From Acetatifactor muris (GTDB taxonomy: Bacteria; Bacillota; Clostridia; Lachnospirales; Lachnospiraceae): a DNA stretch of 64,000 bases. The notes under the pieces are model-generated. The model was not told where the DNA came from and ran no database searches. It saw only the letters and a list, made by a program, of their open reading frames with translations. The stretch lies in NCBI RefSeq assembly GCF_024623325.1, contig NZ_JANJZD010000022.1, positions 28,508-92,507 of the forward strand, given 5' to 3'. The translations under genes and the position numbers were made by a program. Below, in pieces: positions 50,528 through 60,400 of this stretch; position 1 is the first letter of the stretch; each line of letters begins with the position of its first letter.

Positions 50528-52954
50528 ATGAGCGGGATGACAGCAGAGCAGAGGCGAAGAAATTTACCCGGAGCCATAATAAAATGGTATGACATAAAAC
50601 GGGAAAGCAAAGTGGCATGCGTGGTATGTGAACATGGGAGCAGCAGGCTGACAGCGGAGGCGCTGGAAGAAGGAATGTGCGTGGAGCGGCTGAAGCTGGA
50701 GAGGCTGGATATGCCAGTGATGTCAAAGCTGCTGGACGGGAAAGCCGCAGGTACTGCTTTGCAAAAGGGGATACGAGATGGTTACGACATCATCATTGCG
50801 GTAGACATCATTGAGTATGCCCATAATCCGGCAACGGTCCTGAAACACATCCACAATTTGCTGAAGCCGGATGGCAGATTCCTGCTGGCGGCAGATAATC
50901 GCCTGGGAATCCGGTATTTTTGCGGAGATCAGGATGCCTTCAGCGGCAAAATTTATGACAGCGTGGAGAATTATGTACATTTATATCCCCAGGAGCGGGA
51001 GGAGATGAAAGGCAGGGCTTATGCGAAAGCAGAGCTGATGGAATTTCTGGAGGAAGCAGGATTCAGACAGCGCCGTGTCTTTTCTGTTTTTCCCAGGATA
51101 TCCAATCCTCAGCTGCTTCTTGCAGAGGATTATATGCCGAATGAGTCCCTCGATATCAGGATTTTCCCGGAATACAACAATCCGGACACTGTATTCCTTT
51201 TTGAAGAGGAACTGTATCCGTCCCTGCTTGCAAATGGTCTGCTTCACGGCATGGCAAACGGATTCTTTATCGAGTGTGTGCCTGAGGGTTCTTTGTCACC
51301 TGTGAATCAGGTTACGCTTTCCGGAGAACGGGGAGTAGAAAATGCCATGGCTACTATCCTGCACAGAGATGGCTTTGTGGAGAAACGTGCGCTGTATCAG
51401 CCCGGAAAAATGAAATTACAGCAGCTTTCTGACAATAATGAATATCTGTCTTCCTGCGGCGTCAGGATGATTCCCGCAGAGCTTCGCGAGGCGGCTTTTG
51501 TTATGCCGTATGTAACGGGGATTCCTGCCAATGATTACTTCAGGGAACTGTTAAAACATGACAAAGCGGCATTTCTAAAGCAGATGGACAATTTTCGGGA
51601 TATCCTTCTACATTCGTCGGAACCTGTGGCTGCCCATGAGGTAAACTGGGAGCAGTTTGAGCCGGGATGGGAGAAGCGCAGGAAGGATGATCCCAACAGA
51701 GATAAGTGGAAGAAGATTGCTTTTGGATCTCGGGAGGAACGGGAGGAGCTGGGTGTAATTCTGAAGAGAGGATACCTTGATCTGGTGTCTTTGAATTGTT
51801 TTTATTATGAGAATGAGTTTATATTTTATGATCAGGAGTTATTCCTTGAAAATGTTCCGATGAAGGCGATTCTGGTTCGAACCATTGAATTTATCTATAA
51901 GTTTAATGACCAGCTTGACGCAATTTTGCCCAGAGAGGAGCTTTTTGAGCGATATGGACTGCTAAAGCATATGGAATTATTTCAGAAATTTATCAGCAGA
52001 TTTTTGAATATTCTGCGGGATGACGATGGACTATCGGATTATTTTAAGGAGGGCAGGCGAGAGTCCGGCATTGTGATGGAGAATCGTCGGCGGATGAATT
52101 ATTCCGAAGAAGAATATCCCATGATTTTTAAGGATATTTTCCACCACACAAAAGGGCGCAGATTGTACCTGTTCGGTTCCGGGAGATATGCAAAGCGGTT
52201 CAGAGAGAAATATGATGGGGTCTATCCTGTAAGCGGGTATCTGGACAATGACGAAAGACGCTGGGGAATGGAGATTGACGGTCTGCCGGTGCTTGCCCCT
52301 GTTGCTCTGAAAGAGATGAATCCTGCGGAGTACAAGGTAATGATCTGTATCAGAAATTATATGCCGGTGGTAAAACAGCTGAAAAAAGAAGGTATCTCAA
52401 ATTTCAGCGTGTATGATCCTAATACATTTTATCGTGATTCAGGTAGTTCTGTGCAGGAGCAGGGAAACGATAATGGGCAGAACCGGGAACAAGCTTCACC
52501 TGTCCAGGTGCCGGGAAGTAAAAAATATAATATCGGATATGTGGCGGGGGTGTTCGACCTTTTTCATATAGGGCATCTTAATCTGCTGAGGCGTGCCAAA
52601 GAACAGTGCAATTATCTGATTGTCGGGGTTGTGACAGATGAGGGGGTGATAAGGCATAAGAAATCGACGCCCCGGATTCCTTTTGCAGAGCGAATTGCCA
52701 TTGTGCGTGCGTGCCGGTATGTGGATGAGGCAGTGGAGATACCGGTGGAAAAAGGAGACACAGATGAGGCATACCGCAGATATCACTTTGATGCGCAGTT
52801 TTCGGGGAGCGACTATGAGAATGAGCCGAAATGGCAGGCGAAAAGGGACTTTCTGCGAAGGCATGGATCGGATCTGATATTTTTTCCTTATACGGAAGGA
52901 ATCAGCACGACGCAGTTGAAGGATATGGAGAAGCATGAAGAGAGTCAAGGATAA
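50528..52954 (+). CDS. Methyltransferase / Rossmann module / TagD cytidylyltransferase fusion
   Basis: 808 residues behind GGTGAGG. About 60-190: SAM-methyltransferase-like (DIIIAVDIIEYAHNPATVLKHIHNLLKPDGRFLLAADNRLG). About 200-520: unassigned domain also seen with such methyltransferases, possibly kinase-like (AHEVNWEQFEPGWEKRRKD, ENEFIFYDQELFLENVP). About 545-640: Rossmann module (LYLFGSGRYAKRFREKYDGVYPVSGYLDNDERRWGMEIDGLPVL). About 665-800: TagD domain (AGVFDLFHIGHLNLLRRAKEQ, TEGISTTQL). The last gene of the glycan locus, and the second TagD domain in it. Confidence 0.82.
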   Translation: MSGMTAEQRRRNLPGAIIKWYDIKRESKVACVVCEHGSSRLTAEALEEGMCVERLKLERLDMPVMSKLLDGKAAGTALQKGIRDGYDIIIAVDIIEYAHNPATVLKHIHNLLKPDGRFLLAADNRLGIRYFCGDQDAFSGKIYDSVENYVHLYPQEREEMKGRAYAKAELMEFLEEAGFRQRRVFSVFPRISNPQLLLAEDYMPNESLDIRIFPEYNNPDTVFLFEEELYPSLLANGLLHGMANGFFIECVPEGSLSPVNQVTLSGERGVENAMATILHRDGFVEKRALYQPGKMKLQQLSDNNEYLSSCGVRMIPAELREAAFVMPYVTGIPANDYFRELLKHDKAAFLKQMDNFRDILLHSSEPVAAHEVNWEQFEPGWEKRRKDDPNRDKWKKIAFGSREEREELGVILKRGYLDLVSLNCFYYENEFIFYDQELFLENVPMKAILVRTIEFIYKFNDQLDAILPREELFERYGLLKHMELFQKFISRFLNILRDDDGLSDYFKEGRRESGIVMENRRRMNYSEEEYPMIFKDIFHHTKGRRLYLFGSGRYAKRFREKYDGVYPVSGYLDNDERRWGMEIDGLPVLAPVALKEMNPAEYKVMICIRNYMPVVKQLKKEGISNFSVYDPNTFYRDSGSSVQEQGNDNGQNREQASPVQVPGSKKYNIGYVAGVFDLFHIGHLNLLRRAKEQCNYLIVGVVTDEGVIRHKKSTPRIPFAERIAIVRACRYVDEAVEIPVEKGDTDEAYRRYHFDAQFSGSDYENEPKWQAKRDFLRRHGSDLIFFPYTEGISTTQLKDMEKHEESQG

Positions 52955-53049
52955 GTTTTTTCAGTATAAATTCCCCCCACAGTGCTCATGATGGCTTATT
53001 GATAACCCTTATGACGGGAATCTTCGTTCACAGAGCCATTATTCGTGTG

Positions 53050-53078
53050 TTTACAGATTCTGTACATCATGCTAAAAT
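53050..53078 (+). promoter_or_regulatory. Promoter of the broken AAA-PDDEXK copy
   Basis: TTTACA (53050-53055), 17 bases, TAAAAT (53073-53078). It matches the arrangement before the intact copy at 23634. Confidence 0.7.
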
Positions 53079-53122
53079 GAAATGAATGGCAGAGAGCATG
53101 GCGGACAGGAAGGAAGAAGCGA

Positions 53123-54564
53123 ATGGAGCGTTATTTCAACACAGAAGGATGCTGCAGACCGGGGATTCATTATATGGTACGGCTTGATGACAGATTGGAT
53201 GCGATAAAGCGATTGTATGTGGACCGGGGGAAATACTTTGTCATCAATCGGGGAAGACAGTATGGGAAAACCACAACGCTCAGAGCGCTGGCGGAATATC
53301 TGAAGAATGACTATGCGGTTCTGCCTATGGACTTCCAGGCCCTTGGGTCGGATTGCTTTGTGGACGGATCCGCCTTTGTACTTTCTTTTATCGATTATCT
53401 GGAAGAAATCTTCTCCGGAAGAGAGGAACTGCGGGATGCGGTGAGCGAGGAAGCTTACCGGAATCTGATTGCGCTGAGAGATCAGAAAAGGCTTGGAATT
53501 GACAAGCTGTTCCGGTGTCTCAGCGGGATGTGCCGGACGGCGGAAAAGCCCATGGTCCTGATAATAGACGAAGTGGACAGCGCATCAAATAACCAGGTAT
53601 TTATTGACTTTCTGGCACAGCTGCGGCGTTACTATCTTGACAGGGATTTCAGTCCTGCTTTTCAATCGGTGATACTGGCAGGTGTGTATGACATTAAAAA
53701 TTTGAAGCTGAAAATACGCCCGGATGATGAGCATCAATACAACAGTCCCTGGAACATCGCGGCGGAATTCAATGTTGAAATGGACCTTTCCTCCGCTCAG
53801 ATCAGGGATATGCTTGAGGAATATGAGTCGGATCACCGGACAGGAATGGATACAGCCGCAGTGGCCGAAGAGATTTACCAATATACATCGGGCTACCCCT
53901 ATCTGGTGTCTGCAATCTGTAAGATATTGGATGAACGTCTGCCTGAAAAGGAGGAGTATGCAGATCAGGGGAGCGTTTGGTCGAAAGAAGGAATTGGAGA
54001 AGCAGTATCAATCATTTTGAAGACAAGAATTCCTTTATTTGACAGCATGACACGTCAGTTGGATCTGTACCCGGATCTGAAGGATGTTCTGGAACAAATC
54101 CTGTATGAAGGGCAGAGGTTATCGTTTAGTCTTGGGATTAAATCTGTCAGTTTGGGGACTATGTTTGGATTTCTGAAAGAAGAAGACGGACAGATAGTCG
54201 TTGCAAACCGTATCTTTGAGATGTATCTATTGAATCTGTTTATGTCTGAGGAATCAATCCGAAGTGATGTATTCAAACAGGGACAGAGTGACAGGAACCA
54301 GTTTTATTGAATCCCATTATCAACGGCACAGGGAATTATTACCTGGAGGCTCAGACCCGGGATGCGGGCCGGACGGATGTGGTGGTAGACTACCGTGGCG
54401 AGCAGTTCGTTGTGGAGATGAAGATCTGGCGTGGGAACGAGTACAATGAGAGAGGAGAAAGCCAGCTTGCGGCGTACCTGGATTATTTCCGCCGGAAGAA
54501 AGGATATATGCTCAGTTTCAATTTAAATAAGAAGAAACTCCCCGCAGTACGGCTGATTGAGTAA
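53123..54564 (+). pseudogene. AAA-PDDEXK paralogue broken by an internal deletion
   Basis: The first 395 codons (53123-54310) match the intact protein at 23634, with P-loop NRGRQYGKTTTL, VLIIDEVDS and ILAGVYDIKNLKLKIRPDDEHQYNSPWNIAAEFNV. Compared with that gene about 125 bases between QFI and LKPIINGTG are missing, and the frame shifts to TGA 54308-54310. The C-terminal PD-(D/E)XK part continues in another frame (TTG 54307 to 54564) with RDAGRTDVVVDYRGEQFVVEMKIW. Its last codons lie inside a terminator stem, so the tail also differs from the intact copy. No functional full product expected. Confidence 0.85.
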
Positions 54565-54583
54565 CCCGTACTGGGGGGAGTTT
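54535..54583. terminator. Strong hairpin after the broken AAA-PDDEXK copy
   Basis: AAACTCCCCGCAGTACGG (54535-54552) pairs with CCCGTACTGGGGGGAGTTT (54565-54583) with a 12-base loop. It lies between this gene and the convergent nitroreductase gene and can end both. Confidence 0.85.
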
Positions 54584-54596
54584 ATGTATCCCTTCC

Positions 54597-55127
54597 TCAC
54601 AGATAAGTAACCTGTGCATCCGCATCATAGGTATGCGGCTCCTTCGTAACCGCTTTATGTCCGAAAGCGATGGCGATTTTATACTCATAATTTTCAGGAA
54701 ACTTCAGAGCATTTGAAAAGCAGGACTTTTTTTCTCCCTGCATCGCGTCCCGAATGCAGCCGATAATCAGGCTGCCCAGGCCCAGCTCTTCCGCCGCAAG
54801 CGCCATATTTTCCACGGCAATCCCGGCGTCCAGCTCGCTCCAGTGAAAAGTGCTGTCTGCACTTAAGATAACTACTGTGGGAGCCTCGTAATAAAAGTTG
54901 TGAGGCGGATTCACAAGATTGCGGAGACGATTTTTCTCCTCTTCCAGTTCTGTCAGAACAGGATTGTCACCTTTCAGTACCGTAAAATGGATTTCCTGCC
55001 TGTTTGCGGCAGTAGGCGCCTGAAGGCCCGCGTGAAGCAGGGTATTCAGCTCCGAATCCGTCAGCGGCTCATCTGTGTATCCCCTTGTGGAACTTCTCTT
55101 TTGGATGACTTCTATTGCATTGCTCAT
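54597..55127 (-). CDS. Nitroreductase family protein
   Basis: 176 residues; GGAGG upstream of ATG 55127. Nitroreductase/FMN-binding marks: IQKRSSTRGYTDEPL (Arg-Ser FMN phosphate contacts, about 9-23), APTAANRQEIHF, LDAGIAVENMALAAEELGLGSLIIG. FMN-dependent NAD(P)H oxidoreductase of unknown natural substrate. Own promoter (TTTTCA, 17, TATAAT at 55191-55163 on the reverse strand). Confidence 0.9.
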   Translation of the reverse strand: MSNAIEVIQKRSSTRGYTDEPLTDSELNTLLHAGLQAPTAANRQEIHFTVLKGDNPVLTELEEEKNRLRNLVNPPHNFYYEAPTVVILSADSTFHWSELDAGIAVENMALAAEELGLGSLIIGCIRDAMQGEKKSCFSNALKFPENYEYKIAIAFGHKAVTKEPHTYDADAQVTYL

Positions 55128-55162
55128 TGATTCATATCCTCCTTCCTTCTTTCACTGTTTTC

Positions 55163-55191
55163 ATTATATATCAGGCAATGCCTTTTGAAAA
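55163..55191 (-). promoter_or_regulatory. Promoter of the nitroreductase gene
   Basis: Reverse strand: TTTTCA (55191-55186), 17 bases, TATAAT (55168-55163). Confidence 0.65.
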
Positions 55192-55295
55192 CTGAATTTC
55201 TCATAAAATTTTCCAGGTCAGGTGTACACTTACGCCCCTTAGGACGACAACAGTGAGGGCTGGAGGCACAGATTGAAAGGACTTCCAGCCAAAGG

Positions 55296-55324
55296 TTGAG
55301 TATTGCGTCAGTAATGTGTATAAT
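55296..55324 (+). promoter_or_regulatory. Promoter of the tatD-dus unit
   Basis: TTGAGT (55296-55301), 17 bases, TATAAT (55319-55324), 49 bases before the tatD start. Confidence 0.7.
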
Positions 55325-55372
55325 GGACCTTGGATTAAAATCAGGAAGAAAACCAACGGAAGGAACAGGAAT

Positions 55373-56152
55373 ATGGAAGTCAAATACTATGACATTGGAT
55401 TAAATTTATTCTGCAGGCAATTTCCGGACCCGGAAAAAGTGATTCGGGAAGCGGAGGAGAATGGCGTGTGCTGCATCCTTACCGGAACGGATGGAAGTGA
55501 AAATGCGAAAATCGACGGATTTGTGAGAAATCACAATGTATTCGGGACAGCCGGAATTCATCCCCATAATGCGGACCGTGCCAGGCAGGAGGATTTTGCG
55601 CTGATGGAGCAGATTCTGACCCATAATGAGAAAATCGTTGCGGTGGGTGAGTGCGGGCTGGATTATGACAGGATGTTTTCCACCAAAGAGAACCAGATCA
55701 GATGTCTGGAAAAGCATATTGTGCTGGCGGAGAAGCTGGGCAGGCCTCTTTTTCTTCATGAGCGCAGCGCATCGGGAGACTTTATCAGGAGATTTAAGAA
55801 GCATCAGGATATCTGCGGCAGGTCTGTGGTACACTGCTTTACGGGTGACGGGAAGACACTGGAACAGTATCTCTCCATGGGATTCTCCATTGGAATCACC
55901 GGGTGGATCTGTGATGACAGGCGGGGCAGGGAACTGCGGGAGGCGGTGCGGATGATTCCGCTGAATCGGATCCTGGTGGAGACGGATGCGCCTTATCTGA
56001 CACCGAAGAATGTGCTGGGCCTGGACAGGACCAACGTGCCGCAGAATGTCAGGTATGTGGTGAGAGAGCTGGCGAAATATATGAAAGTATCCGAGGAAGA
56101 GCTGGCCGAAAACGCGCGGAAGAATACGGAGAGAATTTTTGGGCTGAAATAA
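55373..56152 (+). CDS. tatD: TatD-family metal-dependent hydrolase
   Basis: 259 residues from ATG 55373 (AAGGAACAGGAA site). It opens YYDIGLNLFCRQF, close to the DIGVNL start of E. coli TatD. Metal residues: VGECGLDYDRMFS (Glu), LFLHERSASGDF (His), VHCFTGDGKTL (His), VETDAPYLTPKN (Asp). Amidohydrolase fold with DNase/exonuclease activity in studied members. Next gene begins 19 bases after the stop. Confidence 0.92.
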   Translation: MEVKYYDIGLNLFCRQFPDPEKVIREAEENGVCCILTGTDGSENAKIDGFVRNHNVFGTAGIHPHNADRARQEDFALMEQILTHNEKIVAVGECGLDYDRMFSTKENQIRCLEKHIVLAEKLGRPLFLHERSASGDFIRRFKKHQDICGRSVVHCFTGDGKTLEQYLSMGFSIGITGWICDDRRGRELREAVRMIPLNRILVETDAPYLTPKNVLGLDRTNVPQNVRYVVRELAKYMKVSEEELAENARKNTERIFGLK

Positions 56153-56171
56153 GAGGTGTGCGGGAACAGAT

Positions 56172-57116
56172 ATGGAGATCAGGAAATTACGTGTGGGCGG
56201 ATTGCTGCTGCCCTCCAATGTGCTGATGGCGCCCCTGGCCGGTTATACCTGCTATCCGTTCCGAATGCTGGCCTGTGAGATGGGGGCTGGTCTGTGCTTT
56301 ACGGAAATGGTCAGCGCCAACGGGCTGAAATATCAGGATATGGCCACAAGGAAGCTGTTGTTTACCACAAAGCAGGAGAAAATCAGGGCGGTTCAGCTGT
56401 TGGGCGGGAATCCCGCGGTGATGGAGAGGATGGCCTGCAGCGAGCTGTTGCGGGACTTTGACATTATCGACATTAACATGGGCTGTCCGGTGCCAAATGT
56501 GTTCAAAAGCGGAGAGGGCAGCGCGCTGATGCTGGACTGGAAGAGGGCTTCCGCCATTATCCGGGGATGCAGGAAAAGCGGGAAGATTGTGACGGTAAAA
56601 TGTCGTACCGGTATCCGGGCGGACGATCTGTTTGCGGCGGAATTTGCCAGGATGTGTGAGGACTCCGGGGCGGATATGATTACCATTCACGGCCGTTCCC
56701 GAAGCATGATGTACGACGGGGAACCCTCTTACGAAGAGATTGCCCGGGCGAAGGCGGCGGTCTCCATTCCGGTGATTGCCAACGGCGGAATCTATTCCGC
56801 GGAGGATGGGGAGCGCATGATGGAACGAACGGGAGCAGACGGGATTATGATTGCCCGTTATGCGCTGGAGAATCCTTTTATATTTGCCGAGCTGACGGGG
56901 AGGCCTTCCGGGAAGAACGCCAGGCAGGTGATTCTGGAACAGATGGAGCTGACCCGCAGGTACTATGACGAGACTTATACCCTTGCCTATATTCGGAAGC
57001 TGGCATCTTACGGCATGAAGAAGCGAAAGGGGACGAAGAAATATAAGGAGCGGCTGTATCGGAGCGGCAGTCTGGAGGCGCTCAGGGAAGTGGTGGAATT
57101 GATTTTTCCCGGGTGA
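56172..57116 (+). CDS. dus: tRNA-dihydrouridine synthase (Dus)
   Basis: 314 residues behind AAGAGGTG. Marks: VLMAPLAGYTCYPFRML (FMN), EMVSANGL, INMGCPVPNVFKSGEGSALML (catalytic Cys), VKCRTGI, ITIHGRSRSMMYDGEP (His/Arg), VIANGGIYSAEDGERMMERTGADGIMIARYALENPFIF. It reduces uridine to dihydrouridine in tRNA. Shares a transcript with tatD. Confidence 0.92.
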   Translation: MEIRKLRVGGLLLPSNVLMAPLAGYTCYPFRMLACEMGAGLCFTEMVSANGLKYQDMATRKLLFTTKQEKIRAVQLLGGNPAVMERMACSELLRDFDIIDINMGCPVPNVFKSGEGSALMLDWKRASAIIRGCRKSGKIVTVKCRTGIRADDLFAAEFARMCEDSGADMITIHGRSRSMMYDGEPSYEEIARAKAAVSIPVIANGGIYSAEDGERMMERTGADGIMIARYALENPFIFAELTGRPSGKNARQVILEQMELTRRYYDETYTLAYIRKLASYGMKKRKGTKKYKERLYRSGSLEALREVVELIFPG

Positions 57117-57173
57117 GGGGAGAGACGGCGCCGGCGGAAACCTGTGTCAAGGGAGACGAAAAAGAAGGTCGGT

Positions 57174-57432
57174 GAAGCCACTTGGCGAACCAGCAAAAGA
57201 GAAAGCCGGCGAAGCCACAGGGCGAACCAGCAAAAAGGGAAGGCCGGCGAAGCCACAGGGCGAACCAGCAAAAAGGAAGGCCGGCGAAGCCACAGGGCGA
57301 ACCAGCAAAAAGGAAGGCCGGCGAAGCCACAGGGCGAACCAGCAAAAGAGAAAGGCCGGCGAAGCCACGGGGCGAACCAGCAAAAGAGAAAGCCGGCGAA
57401 GACACAGGGCGAACCAGAAAAAAGAAGGCCGG
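57174..57432. repeat. Minisatellite of seven 35-38 bp units
   Basis: Units start at 57174, 57211, 57249, 57286, 57323, 57361 and 57398; core GAAGCCACAGGGCGAACC then AGCAAAA and GGCCGGC. Unit lengths (37, 38, 37, 37, 38, 37, 35) are not multiples of three and differ mostly by an A or G in a purine run, so no reading frame is kept. It fills the gap 57117-57466 between dus and the LRR gene. Confidence 0.9.
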
Positions 57433-57466
57433 ACAGCCGGATAAAAGCATGGGAAAGGGCGGAACA

Positions 57467-60400
57467 ATGACGGAAGACTTTTGGATTGGGGACGGAATTC
57501 TGGAATTATATACAGGGAGAGAAGAGCTGGTGACAGTGCCGGACGGAATTCACACCATTGGGGAAGGGGCGTTCAAGGCCTGCGTCTCCATGAAAAAGGT
57601 AGTGCTGCCGTCCGGCCTGCGCAGGATTCAGGCGGAGGCCTTTAAGGGCTGCCGAAAGCTGGAAGTGGCGGAGATTCCAACCGGTGTGAGTTATATTGGG
57701 GAATATGCTTTCCATCGGTGTCATGCCCTGAAGAGAATCAGTCTGCCGACTTCCGTGGAAGAGCTGGGTGACTGTGTGTTTCTCTATTGCGACAGTCTGA
57801 AGGAAGCCAGGATACCGGGGGTGCGGCGGCTGGGGAGTCAGGTGTTCGTAAATGATGTGCTGCTGGAACGACTTGAGATATCACAGGAGCTGGAACAGGA
57901 CTGTATCTGCGACGTGTTCACCGGCTGCGGGGCATTGGAGGAGGTTTCATTTGCAGGAGGCAGCAGGTACAGATTCCCCAATGTGGTGGAAGCGGTGGCC
58001 GGAGATCTGCCGCTGCCGGAGCTGGTGAAGACTGTAGCAGTGGACGTGCTGCGGATGATGGAGCTGGACGGCAGATGCCTGGTTACCTTCCGGACGAATC
58101 TGAAGCATGTGGAGATTCCGGAGGGCATCCGGAAGATCGGTAAGAGCTGTTTTTATGATAAAAGAGGCATTCTCTCCGTAAAGCTTCCCTCATCCCTGGA
58201 AGAGATTGACAGCCGTGCATTCCGCAACTGCATTAACCTGGAAGCGGTCGACTTTGCACGGGAGGACATTGTCATCCACGAAGACGCTTTTAAAAACTGC
58301 AGTTCGCTGAAAAAAGTACGGACAGGGGACGGTGCGCTGCATGAGATAGAGGGGCTTTACATGCAGGAGGGAGAGAATGCTTCCGAACTGGTGCGGACGA
58401 TTTACAGGCAGGTGCTGGGGAATTTCAGAATCAGCGGAACCATTTTGCTGAAGTACCTGGGCACAGAGTCGAGAGTGGCGGTGCCGAAGGGAATTACCGT
58501 CATTGCGCAGGAAGCGTTTGCCGGAAATGAAGCCATTGACCGGGTGATTCTGCCGGAGAGCCTTCTGGAGATCGGTGCCGGTGCCTTCCGGGACTGTCTG
58601 CTGCTGCAGTCGATTTCATTTCCGGATAAGCTGGAGCGGATTGGCGCCGGTGCCTTTGAAAACTGTGTAAAGCTCCTTCGAGTCAGCTTTCCGCCAGGGC
58701 TTCTTACTGTGGAGGAGAGAACTTTTCGACACTGCCGGGCGCTGAAGGAGATTGAATGGAATCAAAAAGTCTGGAAAATCGGAGAGCAGGCTTTCAACGG
58801 CTGTGTCTCTCTGGGGGAAGTGCGCCTTCCGGACAGCCTGACTTTTGTGGGGGAGATGGCCTTTTACCGCTGTCGGGCGCTGAAAGAGATACGCCTTCTG
58901 TCCGGGATAACCTATGCGGGCAGTCTGGCTTTTGCACAGAGCGGTGTAAAAAGAGTATGGATGGCCGGCAATGGGAAAGATTACGGCACAGGTATTTTTT
59001 CCGGATGCAGCCGGCTGCGGGAGCTGGTGCTGAAGGAGGGAGTCTGCCATATGGCGGATAAACTGGCATATGGCTGTAATTCTCTGAGGCGGGTGGTTCT
59101 GCCGGATTCCCTGCAGTCCGCCGGGAGAAATGTGTGGGATGGGACCTTGTTCCTGGAGCACTGGCTGGAGAAGGGGCAGGTGACGGAGGAAGAAATTATA
59201 TGGGACGGAAGGAATCTGGATGGAGAGATCTGGCTTTCGGAGCGGGTCAGAATCGTGGCGGGAGGAGCCTTTTATGGGAATGAACGTCTGAGAGAAATCC
59301 ATCTTCCGGAGACTGTAAAATGGATTGGGCCGGCTGCGTTTAAGGGTTGTACCACATTGCATCGTGTCTGCTGGCCTGTCGGGGTGAAAGCGGTGGAGGC
59401 GGAAGTTTTCTCCGGCTGCAGGGAACTGGAGGCAGTGGAAGGGGCTGAGTGGCATCAGGTGGGAGAGCGGGCCTTCTATCACTGCGGGAGCCTGAGCGAT
59501 ATCTGTCTGGAGCAGACTTCGGATATCGGAAAAGAGGCCTTTGCAGGCTGTGTGAGTCTCAGGCCGGAGAAGGTAAAGCTTCGGGAGAAGCGCCTGTGGG
59601 TGGGGGAACGAAGCTTTGCGGAAACGGCGTTCGAAGCCTGCGGGGAACAGGCGCCTGTCGTCATCGGTACCCTGGTGGTCTCCGGCGGAAGCTGCGGCGG
59701 GGAAGTGCGGCTTCCGGAAGGGATTACGGGAATTGCGCCGTTTGCCTTTGAGAGAAATCGTGAGATCACGAAAGTGGTGCTGCCGGAGAGTCTGGAGCGA
59801 ATCGGAGAAGGGGCTTTCTGGGGCTGCGGCAGACTGGCAGAGGTAGTGTTTCCGCAGAGAGCCTGCCGGGTGCATGCCCGTGCTTTTGAGAAATGTACTG
59901 CACTGCAGGAGGTGGATGTGCATGTGACACAGCTGGGCGCCGCGGCATTTGCCTGCTGCTTTTCCCTTGTGAGGGCAGAGGTAGAGGGCGTTTCCCTTAT
60001 TGCGGAGCGACTTTTCGAAGAGTGCAGGGAGCTGGAAGAATGCATCTGTGAAGGCGTAAGGGCAGTGAAGGCCAATGCTTTCAGAGGCTGCCGCAGTCTG
60101 CGGATTTTTGACTTCAGCCGCATTTATGTGGTGAGAGAGTATGCTTTTTCCGGCTGTGAAAGTCTGAAGCGGGCGGTGTTCCGGGATGAGGCCTGTGTGA
60201 ACGCCCACGGGTTTGAAGACTGCGGAAATCTGGAGGAGATATTCCTTTCGGGAGAGCAGGGCAGGATTCTGCTGCGGGAGTATGCCTTATCCGGTTGTAC
60301 CGGGTTGCGCCGGGTGATTATCCGGGGGCAGGCGTGGCAGTTGCTTCATTATAATGATTTACTGGCGGAACAGATTCCGGAAATGGCCCGTCTGCTTTTT

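Noticed and set aside
57174..57432. Possible CRISPR array
   Set aside because: Units are contiguous with no variable spacers; it is a minisatellite.
57182..57466. Long N-terminal extension of the LRR protein through the minisatellite
   Set aside because: The repeat units are not multiples of three and all frames stay open through them by lack of stops. No ribosome site precedes 57182, while ATG 57467 starts directly before the first LRR unit.
58616..60208. 530-codon open frame on the reverse strand
   Set aside because: It is the antisense shadow of the G/C-rich LRR repeats; no ribosome site and no recognisable domain.
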